Source: an uncultured Selenomonadaceae bacterium
GTDB taxonomy: Bacteria; Bacillota; Negativicutes; Selenomonadales; Selenomonadaceae
Assembly: GCA_905233965.1 (NCBI GenBank)
Contig: CAJOFG010000038.1
Span: 1 to 8,593, forward strand
DNA length: 8,593 bases
Direction of reading: 5' to 3'
The position numbers and the translations under genes were made by a program. A model generated the notes under the pieces. That model saw only the letters and a list, made by a program, of their open reading frames with translations, made no database searches and was not told the DNA's origin. Position 1 is the first letter of the stretch; each line of letters opens with the position of its first letter. This document shows positions 1 through 8,416 of the stretch, one piece after another.

Positions 1-437
1 AAGCACCGGTCAGCGGAAAATCCGTTGACATAACCGAAGTGCCGGATGAAATGTTCGCTCAAAAAATGATGGGCGACGGTGTCGGAATTGAACCGACCGG
101 CGACACGGTTTGCGCTCCCGCCGATGCGGAAGTAACCATGATTGCCGAAGAGTCATTCCATGCAGTCGGACTTCACCTCGAAAACGGCGCGGACATTTTG
201 ATTCATATCGGAATTGACACGGTCAACTTGAAAGGCAAAGGCTTTAAAGTTTTGACGAAACAGGGCGCGAAAGTCAAGGAAGGCGATCCGCTCATCAAGT
301 TTGACAAAAAAGTTATCGCGGATAACGGATACAAAGATGTGGTTATTGTCGCGGTTACAAACTCGGCGAATTTCCCGTTGATGAAGAAACATACCGGAAA
401 AGTCGAGAGCGGCAAGAACGAAATTATCACCTTCTGA
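1..437 (+). CDS. PTS system glucose-family EIIA domain, 3' part
   Basis: The frame is open from the window edge (first full codon at base 3) and gives 144 residues before TGA. It is the EIIA domain of the glucose/sucrose/maltose PTS family, a cytoplasmic phosphocarrier that takes phosphate from HPr and passes it to EIIB. Visible marks are the opening APVSGK, KMMGDGVGIEP at visible residues 21-31, and two histidines 15 residues apart: His53 (FHAVGL) and His68 in ILIHIGIDTV. The 15-residue spacing equals that of His75 and His90 in E. coli IIA-Glc, so His68 is the likely phosphorylated residue. About 20 N-terminal residues would complete a stand-alone IIA; the gene could equally be the end of an EIICBA fusion, and the window cannot tell. 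The GTG at 39 lies inside the domain and is not the start. A terminator follows, then an RpiR regulator. With glvA in the window, a maltose or alpha-glucoside substrate is likely but inferred. Confidence 0.93.
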   Translation, partial: APVSGKSVDITEVPDEMFAQKMMGDGVGIEPTGDTVCAPADAEVTMIAEESFHAVGLHLENGADILIHIGIDTVNLKGKGFKVLTKQGAKVKEGDPLIKFDKKVIADNGYKDVVIVAVTNSANFPLMKKHTGKVESGKNEIITF

Positions 438-465
438 AGGAAAATTTTTCTGTAAAAAGAATATG

Positions 466-503
466 GTCGCAGAGAAGAAAATTTTTTCCCTGCGACTTTT
501 TTT
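466..503 (+). terminator. Rho-independent terminator after PTS EIIA gene
   Basis: A perfect 7-bp stem, GTCGCAG (466-472) with CTGCGAC (490-496), can be extended by A/T pairs and is followed at once by seven T (497-503). It lies 29 bases after the EIIA stop codon and ends 22 bases before the regulator start. It should stop or reduce transcription into the rpiR gene. I see no convincing separate promoter in the 22 bases after it, so the regulator may be expressed by readthrough. Confidence 0.85.
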
Positions 504-525
504 AAATTTGGGGTGTGAAAATAAA

Positions 526-1302
526 ATGCGTCTTGAAGAATTGATAAACACTCACAGAGAATTTTTGAATCCGACCGACTTGACGATTTGGAAATACATT
601 TTCAATCATCGGAAAAAAGCCGGGCAAATGTCGGTTCACGAACTTGCAAAAGAATGTGCCGTGTCAAGTGCGACGCTCGTCCGTTTCGCGAAAAAAATCG
701 GTCTGCGCGGTTACAGTGAACTTCGTGCGGCAATAAATTTTGAAAAATCCGCGACGACGAATCGAAAAAGTAACGCGCTCGCCGGACTGAAAAATTTTTA
801 CGCGCAAACCGCCGATAATCTTTTGAATCGCGATTACGGGAACGCGAATAAACTTTTGCACGGCGCGAAAAGAATTTTTGCTTTTTCCTCCGGCTACGTT
901 CAGGATAACGTCGTGCAGGAGATGAAAAGAATTTTTTTGGAACACAAAATTTTTATCTATCAAATTGTCGGACCGGGCGAACTCGATTCCATTATCGACT
1001 CGCTGGACGAAGATGATTTGTTTATTTTCGTTTCGCTCAGCGGAGAGTCGCCGGTTGTTTTGGAATTTGCGGAGCGGTTGAAATTGAAAAGTGTACCGTC
1101 AATTTCGATAACTCAACTCAGCGACAACACGCTTGCATCACTTTCGACGGTCAATCTCTACATTTCGCCGGCGCGCTTTCAAATTTACGGGGAGAACGAG
1201 GACGGCGCACAATTTTTCACGTTGATTCCGTTTTTCATTCTCGTTGAAATTTGGTATCTGAAATATCGGATTTACGCCGAAGAAGAAAAAAATAAATCGT
1301 GA
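526..1302 (+). CDS. RpiR-family transcriptional regulator (HTH + SIS), GlvR/MalR-like
   Basis: This 258-residue protein has the RpiR layout: an N-terminal helix-turn-helix (about residues 36-68, with ELAKECAVSSATLVRFAKK) and a C-terminal SIS sugar-phosphate-binding domain (about 110-240, with SLSGESPVV at 171-179). Such regulators bind palindromic operators and respond to a phosphosugar. The ATG at 526 is chosen because MRLEELINTH is a typical family start and GGGGTG lies about 10 bases upstream. The frame stays open back to an ATG at 463, but that codon sits at the foot of the terminator hairpin and would add an atypical tail. In B. subtilis an RpiR protein (GlvR) is encoded with glvA and the PTS permease glvC. 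Finding EIIA immediately upstream and glvA nearby suggests this protein controls maltose/alpha-glucoside use. Family is certain; the specific effector is inferred. Confidence 0.9.
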   Translation: MRLEELINTHREFLNPTDLTIWKYIFNHRKKAGQMSVHELAKECAVSSATLVRFAKKIGLRGYSELRAAINFEKSATTNRKSNALAGLKNFYAQTADNLLNRDYGNANKLLHGAKRIFAFSSGYVQDNVVQEMKRIFLEHKIFIYQIVGPGELDSIIDSLDEDDLFIFVSLSGESPVVLEFAERLKLKSVPSISITQLSDNTLASLSTVNLYISPARFQIYGENEDGAQFFTLIPFFILVEIWYLKYRIYAEEEKNKS

Positions 1303-1307
1303 GCCGA

Positions 1308-1324
1308 CAACTTTTGAAAAGTTG
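1308..1324. repeat. 17-bp palindrome after the regulator gene
   Basis: CAACTTTT-G-AAAAGTTG is a perfect inverted repeat with a single central base, six bases after the rpiR-family stop codon. It has no T run after it, so it is not itself a canonical terminator. It could be a protein-binding site or a transcript-end hairpin. Confidence 0.5.
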
Positions 1325-1360
1325 ACAAACAAAAGGCACTCGATTGAGTTTAACTTGAAA

Positions 1361-1401
1361 AAAATTTTTTCCCGGCGAATTGTGTCCGGGAAATTTTTTT
1401 T
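1361..1401. terminator. Bidirectional terminator between convergent rpiR-like gene and ktrA
   Basis: TTTCCCGG (1368-1375) pairs with CCGGGAAA (1386-1393) around a 10-base loop. An A run lies before the stem and a run of eight T (1394-1401) after it. Read from the other strand, the same structure again ends in T residues, so it can serve both the plus-strand regulator and the minus-strand ktrBA transcript. Confidence 0.85.
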
Positions 1402-1440
1402 GCGTAAAAATAAATAGAGAGCCGATTATTTGCCGACTTG

Positions 1441-2106
1441 TTAAAAGTCGGTCATGTCGCGGTCAAAAATCGCAAGCGCATCCGGAGTTCCTATAACAAA
1501 AATTTTGTCGTCCGGTGCGAAAACATAATCGGGCGGCGGCGTTACCAAAGTTTCGTGTCCTTTCGTTATCGCGATGATGTTCACGTTATAATCGGAGCGG
1601 AAATTTGCCTGAATCAAATTTTTTCCGACAAATTTTTTCGGCACTCTCAAACTCAAAATATTTATGTCGGAGCCGATGTCAATATAATCGACGACGTTTG
1701 ACGAAACCAAATGAGCGGCAACTCTCCGCGCCATGTCCCGTTCGGCAAAAACAACGGCGGTTGCTCCGAGTTTCCGCGCCATTTCCGCGTGGCGTTCGTC
1801 AATCGCTTTAACGATAATCTCCGGCACATTTTTTTCTTTGCAAATCATCGTCGCCATCAAACTTGTTTCCAAATTTGTGGACGCGATTATAACCGTGTCG
1901 AATTTTGAAATGCCGATTCGCTCCAACGCTTTTACTTCCCGAATGTCAAAGCTGACGACTTGCGTCAAAGTTTCGGAAAGTTCTTCGACAATATTTTCGT
2001 CCCTGTCCACTCCCAAAACGTCATAACCCATTTGTTCGAGCGACAAGGCAACATTTCTTCCGAAACGACCCAAGCCGAGAACCGCAAACTGTTTTTTCCT
2101 GTCCAT
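1441..2106 (-). CDS. ktrA: KtrA/TrkA-type potassium channel gating subunit (RCK)
   Basis: This 221-residue cytoplasmic protein has the KtrA layout. The RCK-N Rossmann domain occupies about residues 6-125, with GLGRFGRNVA at 11-20 and an acidic residue (Asp34 in GVDRD) that contacts the ribose of the bound nucleotide in this family. The RCK-C domain spans about 138-218. In the family, octameric rings bind ATP/ADP through RCK-N and, in Firmicutes, cyclic di-AMP through RCK-C, and so gate the membrane subunit KtrB. The length equals the usual 220-residue single-RCK KtrA, not the doubled TrkA of E. coli. The gene starts nine bases after the ktrB stop. Its GAGGT ribosome binding site overlaps the ktrB TGA, which indicates translational coupling. 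The final codons lie in a small inverted repeat (1433-1439 with 1445-1451). Confidence 0.95.
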   Translation of the reverse strand: MDRKKQFAVLGLGRFGRNVALSLEQMGYDVLGVDRDENIVEELSETLTQVVSFDIREVKALERIGISKFDTVIIASTNLETSLMATMICKEKNVPEIIVKAIDERHAEMARKLGATAVVFAERDMARRVAAHLVSSNVVDYIDIGSDINILSLRVPKKFVGKNLIQANFRSDYNVNIIAITKGHETLVTPPPDYVFAPDDKIFVIGTPDALAIFDRDMTDF

Positions 2107-2115
2107 TTTTTTACC

Positions 2116-3465
2116 TCAACCGATCATAATATTTTCCGACGGATATTTTATCGTCGTTTCCCTCTGCCTGATTAGTGACAACATGAACGTCATAATTCCG
2201 ACGCGCCCGACCAACATTGTCAGCGACAAAAGCAATTTTCCCCAAACGTCCCACTCCAAAGTTATTCCGATTCCCATTCCGACAGTGCCGAACGCGGAAA
2301 CCGTTTCAAAAATTATTTCCAAGAGTTCGTGAGTTTCTCCGTCAATCACCGACAAAATTATTCCGGCTGTGACAACCCAAATTGTTCCGAGTGTAAAAAT
2401 TGTAAACGATTGGTCGCGAAGTTGCCGGGTGATTCGTCGCCCGAAAATTACGACTTCACTTTTTCCGCGCAGAACCGCCGCCATCGACATGAGGATTACA
2501 AAAAAAGTCGTACTCTTCACGCCGCCGCCCGTCGATAACGGGGACGCGCCGATAAACATCAAAATTATCATTGTCAGCTGAGAAATTTGTTCCGTCCGCG
2601 CCAAGTCGAACGAATTAAATCCCGCCGTCCTGCACGATACCGATGTGAACCATGAATTGAAAAATTTTTCGCCGTCGGTTAAATTTCCGATCGTTTCCGG
2701 ATTTTCAAATTCCATTGCCAAAATCAAAAAAGTTCCGGCGAAAATCAAGATTAAATTCATCATGACTACAATTTTTGTATGCAGAGAAAATTTTTTCCAA
2801 CTTCTGCGATTCACAAAATCCGAAATGACGGTGAACCCGATGCCGCCCAAAATTATAAGCAAGCCCAAACAAGTCAGCAAAAAAATATCGTCGTTGCGAA
2901 GTGAAACGCTGTTGTAATTTCCGAACAAGTCAAAGCCGGCGTTACAAAAAGCGGAGACCGAATGAAAAATTCCGTAACCGATTGCGTTCGCTCCGAACTC
3001 CGGATAAAAATGAATTGTCAAGACGATTGCGAAAAATCCTTCGATAACGAAAGTGTATTTGATAATCTGCTTGATTAAATCGAAAATTCCGGCGCGTCCT
3101 CCCTGATTCAAAGATTCCTGCAGAATCAAACTTTCTTTCAACCGGAATTTGTAACCCATAGAGTCGGCAACCAAAGTTGCAAGCGTCATTATTCCCAAAC
3201 CGCCGATTTGAATGAGAAAAAGCATTACGACCGTCCCGAAAAAAGTTAAATCGTTATGAACATCGACGACGGTCAAGCCGGTGACGCAGGACGCGGAAGT
3301 TGCGACAAAAAGCGCGTCAACCGGGTGAAGTCCGGCATTGTTCGTCGTGCTGAACGGCAACATCAAAAGCAAAGTCCCGATTAAAATCATCAGCGCAAAA
3401 CTCAAAATAATTATTTGCGTACTTTTGAAACGAAATTGCGCGACGATATTTTTAAAATTTTTCAA
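2116..3465 (-). CDS. ktrB: KtrB/TrkH-type potassium uptake membrane subunit
   Basis: This 449-residue integral membrane protein has four repeated pore units, each with a filter glycine: Gly63 (SASCVTGLTV), Gly177 (FCNAGFDLF), Gly282 (SCRTAGFNSFD) and Gly396 (FGTVGMGIG). A glycine-rich segment after the third unit, GASPLSTGGGVKSTT (306-320), matches the intramembrane gate loop of KtrB. Arg421 (GRVGIMTF) sits where the last helix carries a conserved Arg in the family. The protein imports K+, probably coupled to Na+, under control of KtrA encoded directly downstream. The start is TTG at 3465: it is the first possible start after an in-frame stop and it gives the expected N-terminus. The ribosome binding site is poor (GAGG about 17 bases upstream, CGGG closer). 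Together with the TTG start, this suggests modest translation. Confidence 0.95.
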   Translation of the reverse strand: MKNFKNIVAQFRFKSTQIIILSFALMILIGTLLLMLPFSTTNNAGLHPVDALFVATSASCVTGLTVVDVHNDLTFFGTVVMLFLIQIGGLGIMTLATLVADSMGYKFRLKESLILQESLNQGGRAGIFDLIKQIIKYTFVIEGFFAIVLTIHFYPEFGANAIGYGIFHSVSAFCNAGFDLFGNYNSVSLRNDDIFLLTCLGLLIILGGIGFTVISDFVNRRSWKKFSLHTKIVVMMNLILIFAGTFLILAMEFENPETIGNLTDGEKFFNSWFTSVSCRTAGFNSFDLARTEQISQLTMIILMFIGASPLSTGGGVKSTTFFVILMSMAAVLRGKSEVVIFGRRITRQLRDQSFTIFTLGTIWVVTAGIILSVIDGETHELLEIIFETVSAFGTVGMGIGITLEWDVWGKLLLSLTMLVGRVGIMTFMLSLIRQRETTIKYPSENIMIG

Positions 3466-3504
3466 ATCCGTTTACCCGATTTCCTCACAAAGAATTTTTT
3501 TTAC

Positions 3505-3533
3505 ATTATACCACAAAAAAATTTTTTGCGAAA
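3505..3533 (-). promoter_or_regulatory. Promoter of ktrBA (extended -10)
   Basis: On the minus strand TGGTATAAT (3513-3505) is a perfect extended -10 element. The -35 region, 17 bases away (TTTCGC, 3533-3528), is poor, as extended -10 promoters tolerate. The predicted start of transcription near 3498 gives a leader of only about 33 bases, too short for a cyclic di-AMP riboswitch of the kind found before some potassium genes. The -35 overlaps the T run of the glvA terminator. Confidence 0.7.
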
Positions 3534-3569
3534 AAAAAATTCCGGTCCGGTCGAAAAACCGAATCGGAA
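3531..3569 (-). terminator. Rho-independent terminator of glvA
   Basis: Read on the minus strand, the 12-base arms TTCCGATTCGGT (3569-3558) and ACCGGACCGGAA (3551-3540) pair with one mismatch and one G-T pair. They enclose a short loop and are followed by nine T (3539-3531). It lies about 70 bases after the glvA stop and directly before the ktrB promoter, so glvA and ktrBA are separate units. Confidence 0.88.
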
Positions 3570-3636
3570 AATCTTTTTGGGGTGTTTGTATGTATGTGTG
3601 TGTTTGAATTTTTTTGGTAAGGAGATTTTTTATATC

Positions 3637-5046
<1,410 letters not shown>

Positions 5047-5047
<1 letters not shown>

Positions 5048-5083
5048 TGCCCGGCGGCTTATTCGTAAGCATTTACCCGGCAT
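5047..5083. repeat. Composite inverted repeat just upstream of the glvA -35
   Basis: The outer arms ATGCCCGG (5047-5054) and CCCGGCAT (5076-5083) pair with one C-C mismatch. The inner arms GCTTA (5057-5061) and TAAGC (5066-5070) enclose TTCG. As RNA it would form a long two-part hairpin on either strand. Neither strand has an immediate T run, so it is not a standard terminator. It may end or stabilise the phosphatase transcript, or be a regulator site for glvA. Confidence 0.5.
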
Positions 5084-5101
5084 GAAAAATATTTTTTTTC
5101 G

Positions 5102-5115
5102 TGAAACTTTTTTCA
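5102..5115. promoter_or_regulatory. Candidate operator TGAAA-N4-TTTCA upstream of glvA
   Basis: TGAAA (5102-5106) and TTTCA (5111-5115) form a perfect inverted repeat with a four-base centre, about 55 bases upstream of the glvA -35. It lacks the central CG of a CcpA cre box, so catabolite control through cre is unlikely. Binding by the RpiR-family protein encoded at 526-1302 is an inference from position and symmetry only. Confidence 0.35.
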
Positions 5116-5122
5116 AAGTTTT

Positions 5123-5185
5123 TCAGTCGAGATAATCGTATAAAATCGACGCGGACAAAATTAAAATCGAATCGTAAATCAACAT
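5123..5185 (-). CDS. Possible 20-residue hydrophobic peptide after the phosphatase gene
   Basis: A strong GGAGGG site lies against the stop codon of the sensor phosphatase gene, which itself has no further need of it. The first ATG after it (5185) opens a 20-codon frame, MLIYDSILILSASILYDYLD, ending in TGA. The peptide is hydrophobic in the middle with acidic ends. The spacing of 13 bases from site to ATG is longer than ideal, and I recognise no family. It may be a real small protein cotranslated with the phosphatase, or chance. Confidence 0.22.
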   Translation of the reverse strand: MLIYDSILILSASILYDYLD

Positions 5186-5204
5186 GACGATTAAAAATCC
5201 CTCC

Positions 5205-7376
5205 TCACTTCAATTTAAAAGCAAGCATTGTAATATCGTCCGACTGCTCCGCGCCGTCAACGTGCTTGTCCAAATCTTTGCGAACGTATGCAAGCAAATC
5301 CGACAGCGAAATATTTTTGTCGGCGGCGTTCAGACAATCGAGCAATCTTTTTTCCCCGTACAATTCTTTTTCGTTGTCGAGAGCCTCCGTCACTCCGTCG
5401 GTGTACATATAAATCATGTCGCCCTTTTCCAATTTAATCGACTGGCTTAAGAAATTCATTCCGTCCATTCCGCCGAGAACAAAATTCTTTTTGACTTCGA
5501 GATACTCAAATTTATCTTCGGCTTTGCGATAAATCAGCGGGGGATTGTGTCCGCCGTTGACGAAAATAAATTCGCCGGTCTTTATGTCCAACATTCCGAA
5601 AAAGACCGTCACGAACATCATTTCATCATTGTTTTGGCAAAGTTGATCGTTTGTGCAAGCCATGACTGCGGCGAAGTCGTCCGGGTCTTGCATTGTCATT
5701 GTAAAATTTTTCAAAATGGTTTTCGCGATAACCATGAACAGTGCGGCGGGAACTCCTTTGCCGGAAACGTCCGCAATCGTCACGACCAAATGATTTTCGT
5801 CGAGCATATAGAAATCGTAAAAATCTCCGCCGACTTCCTTCGCCGCGTGCATTGTCGCAAAAATTTCAAAATCTTTCCGGTCGAAATCGAAATCTTTCGG
5901 GAGCATGGACTGCTGAATATTTTTCGCGACGTTCAATTCGGTTGCAATTCGCTCCTTCTCTGCGGTAACCGTTTCCAAATTTTGCATTTGATTTTTCAAT
6001 TCGTCGGTCATCGCGTTGAAACAAACGGCAAGGTGTTCAATTTCGTTGCCGGTGTGAATTTCAATCTTGTTGTCCAAATTTCCGGATGCAATGTCGCGCA
6101 CACCGTCCGCCAAAAGATGAATCGGTTTCGTAAACATATCGGCAATTTTTCTGCCGAAGAACGGAATCAGAGAAATTATCGCGATAAAAGCAACGAGCAT
6201 TGCGACAATCATAAATTTGATTGAATCGTTCAGCATCGTTACAAAATTTGCGGTGCTGTCCTCAATCATCGTTTCGGTGACTTCCGCCGGCGTGGTAACT
6301 TCTTCCGCATCAATCACAACGCCGAAACTCCAGTTAGAAACTTCGTTCATCGGCGTGTAAGCAACGTAACAGTCTTTACCGTCAAGATTTTTTACCAAAT
6401 CAACTCCGGTTTTTCGCGCCGACATATTTTTTGCCGTTTGAACCACGTCCGGATTTTCATTGTCGAACAGGCTCGGATCGTTTTCCAAATTGTTGTCGTT
6501 GTCTATGGAAAGTGTCTTTTCGTCTGCCTGAGCGAACAAAATTTTTCCGGTGTCGTTGTTCATGACGAACGCATAGCCGGTTTCGCCCATTTTGGTATTT
6601 CGTACAATTTCGTTTATGTGGACGAGAATAACTCCTTCGCCGACAATGCCGGCAATTTCTCCGTTCGGATTGTAATACGGAGCGGCGCAGGCGACGGCAA
6701 ATCCTCTGCCTTGAGAGTCTTTAAAAATGTCGGTGAAGATCACTTCTTTTTTTTCAAACGCCGCCCGGTACCAGGGACGCACGCTGAAATCGTTCGGCAA
6801 AGGATTATTGTTTTCGTCAACGCGCGTTTCGGAAATTATGTCCGTGACGATATTAAATCCGTTGACGGAGGCAACGTAATTCGATGCCAGAGTCGAATCT
6901 CCGTCGAACAACCGGATTTGCAAGTCCTGCAAATTTGCCGTCAAACCGACTTCGTAAGCAAGCGCGGCGCGATCGACTCCGGCTTTGTATTGCAACTGAG
7001 AAACGAGAACGCCTTTATTTTTTCTGTCCGGCTCGCTTACCCGTCGCGGATAATAATTTTGAGGGTTCTGCAAAATCAAATTCATTTCGTTTGACATTGC
7101 GGTGACTCCCCACTTCATGTTGAGGAAAAAATTGTCAATCTGTTTTGCGCGTTCGTGAGCAAGCCCCTGCAAACTTTCGATGGCAAGTTTTTTTAAAACC
7201 TGCGAACTGTTTTTCGCCGCCGTGTCACCAATCTCACGACCTATTTCGGTCGATTCGCTTTTTATTTTGAAAGTCCCGTACAGCGCAATTCCGCCGGTGA
7301 CGAAAAGAGTTGTAAGACTGCAAAAGAGTACGAGATATAAAACTTGCTTCCTTATCCCCATATTACTGAATTTCAA
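5205..7376 (-). CDS. Membrane sensor with Cache-like domain, HAMP and PP2C/SpoIIE serine phosphatase
   Basis: This 723-residue receptor has a membrane helix at about 11-34 and an extracytoplasmic domain at about 35-385 with the RPWYRAAF segment (200-207) typical of double-Cache sensors. A second helix (388-408) and HAMP domain (about 409-462) follow. Next comes a helical linker ending in AKNIQQSMLP, as in RsbU/RsbP proteins, and a PP2C-type phosphatase domain (about 500-723). The metal-binding acids are present: Asp518 in GGDFYD, Asp536 in DVSGKG, Asp660 in YTDG and Asp713/714 in QSDDITML, so it should be active. Such proteins dephosphorylate a STAS-domain anti-anti-sigma factor or a similar phosphoprotein in response to an outside ligand; no such partner is encoded here. 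The TTG start at 7376 has AAAGG about 10 bases upstream; an ATG at 7361 has no good site. The gene lies 30 bases after the binding-protein gene, so they are probably cotranscribed. Confidence 0.93.
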   Translation of the reverse strand: MKFSNMGIRKQVLYLVLFCSLTTLFVTGGIALYGTFKIKSESTEIGREIGDTAAKNSSQVLKKLAIESLQGLAHERAKQIDNFFLNMKWGVTAMSNEMNLILQNPQNYYPRRVSEPDRKNKGVLVSQLQYKAGVDRAALAYEVGLTANLQDLQIRLFDGDSTLASNYVASVNGFNIVTDIISETRVDENNNPLPNDFSVRPWYRAAFEKKEVIFTDIFKDSQGRGFAVACAAPYYNPNGEIAGIVGEGVILVHINEIVRNTKMGETGYAFVMNNDTGKILFAQADEKTLSIDNDNNLENDPSLFDNENPDVVQTAKNMSARKTGVDLVKNLDGKDCYVAYTPMNEVSNWSFGVVIDAEEVTTPAEVTETMIEDSTANFVTMLNDSIKFMIVAMLVAFIAIISLIPFFGRKIADMFTKPIHLLADGVRDIASGNLDNKIEIHTGNEIEHLAVCFNAMTDELKNQMQNLETVTAEKERIATELNVAKNIQQSMLPKDFDFDRKDFEIFATMHAAKEVGGDFYDFYMLDENHLVVTIADVSGKGVPAALFMVIAKTILKNFTMTMQDPDDFAAVMACTNDQLCQNNDEMMFVTVFFGMLDIKTGEFIFVNGGHNPPLIYRKAEDKFEYLEVKKNFVLGGMDGMNFLSQSIKLEKGDMIYMYTDGVTEALDNEKELYGEKRLLDCLNAADKNISLSDLLAYVRKDLDKHVDGAEQSDDITMLAFKLK

Positions 7377-7406
7377 AATCTCACAACCTTTTCGTCCAAA
7401 AATTTT

Positions 7407-8386
7407 TTATCTGAACAGCTCCGAATAATTTCTTATCGCTTCATCTTTTTTCGGAAGTATTTCGGAATAATTTATTTTTATTCCTTTCGCCAAAGCTTCC
7501 TCCGGTGTCGGCAAATTATATTTGTCCGGCATGGTAACGTCTTTGCGAACCGGCACCGTTCCCGCGTCGGCAATTTTTTGTTGCGCCTCTTGACTCAAAA
7601 GGTAATCGACAAATTTTTTCGCCGCGTCCGGGTTGTTGCAATTTTTGAAAATCGCAACCGGGCTGGGTATCATAACGAGTTCTTGAGGATAAACCAATTT
7701 TACTTTCGCGCCCTTGTCGATTTTTCCGAAAGTGATGTAATCCACTCCCAAACAGGCATTAACCGTGCCGTTCGCCGTGTCGTCAATGACTTGCCCGGAG
7801 CCGTGACCTTTTGTAATTCCGTTATCGCGCAGACGTTGCAAATATTCCGTACCGAATTGTTTTTCAAGGAGCGCGAAACTCATGTAAGCGGTTCCGGAAA
7901 GTGCCGGGTCGGCAAACTCGAAAGAATCTTTGTATCCCAAGTCGGATCTGTTTGTACTTTTTCCGTGTTGATGACGATGCCCAAAGTTCCGAAACGTGCG
8001 GCGGTAAAAGAGCCGTCGTAATCGTCAAACGGATTTAAAAGTTCGTCAAAAACGGCGGGACGGAAATTTTCAAGCAGTCCGTCCTGTTTCATTTGGTAAA
8101 AGTCCGGAATTTCGCTCGTCCAGATAACGTCGGCGACAATATTTCCGCTTTGATGTTCGGCGTAAACTTTCGCCATGAGTTTTCCCGCGCCGCCGGATTG
8201 ATAATCAACGTCGATGTTCGCCTCGACAATCCCGCCGATTAAATTTTCCTTCATCGAAGTGTAAATCATCAATTTGTTTTTCGCGCCGACCGACTCGGAA
8301 TTTTTCTTATCGTCGCCGCAACCTGAAAAGATCGCAGCGCAGAAAATTGCACAGACCGCAATCAGAAAAATTTTTTTCAACCTCAT
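7407..8386 (-). pseudogene. ABC transporter substrate-binding lipoprotein (Fe3+/thiamine/phosphonate-type), frame-broken
   Basis: Two frames together make one periplasmic-binding-protein-type lipoprotein. The first, from ATG at 8386, has an AGGAGG site nine bases upstream, a signal peptide and a lipid-attachment Cys23 (IFSGC). It continues through KLMIYTSMKENLIGG and GTLGIVINTEKVQTDPT. The second frame takes over near 7940 with YKDSFEFADPALSGTAYMSF and runs to the stop at 7407 through GHGSGQVIDDTANG and QEAQQKIADAGTVPVRKDV. Proteins of this group normally have a short stretch resembling T-x-W-x-D-L-L between the two parts. Here it is mostly missing, so a loss of 3n+1 bases, or an equivalent error, is more likely than a single-base slip. 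No permease or ATPase gene is present. The downstream neighbour is a sensor phosphatase, so a ligand-presenting role is possible. The break may be real or a sequence/assembly error. Confidence 0.85.
7836..7934. repeat. 99-bp direct repeat, copy 1 (inside the binding-protein gene)
   Basis: These 99 bases recur without any difference at 8495-8593, in the same orientation and offset by 659 bases. On the minus strand they encode 33 whole codons, from YKDSFEF to TEYLQ, of the binding protein. The repeat ends at 7934, next to the frame break of that gene. Confidence 0.97.
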
Positions 8387-8416
8387 TTTTTTAATCCTCC
8401 TCGAAAAAAAATTTTT

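Noticed and set aside
1361..1401. A/T-tract blocks such as AAAATTTTTT as a CRISPR or iteron array
   Set aside because: They vary in sequence and spacing, and several belong to terminators; they follow from the AT-rich intergenic style and codon use.
3466..3500. Cyclic di-AMP riboswitch before ktrB
   Set aside because: The predicted leader is only about 33 bases and has no room for the structure.
5102..5115. CcpA cre box upstream of glvA
   Set aside because: The inverted repeat lacks the central CG pair needed for a cre site.
5547..7094. Two plus-strand frames of over 200 residues opposite the phosphatase gene
   Set aside because: The minus strand has a complete receptor with intact catalytic motifs; the antisense frames lack ribosome sites and known domains.
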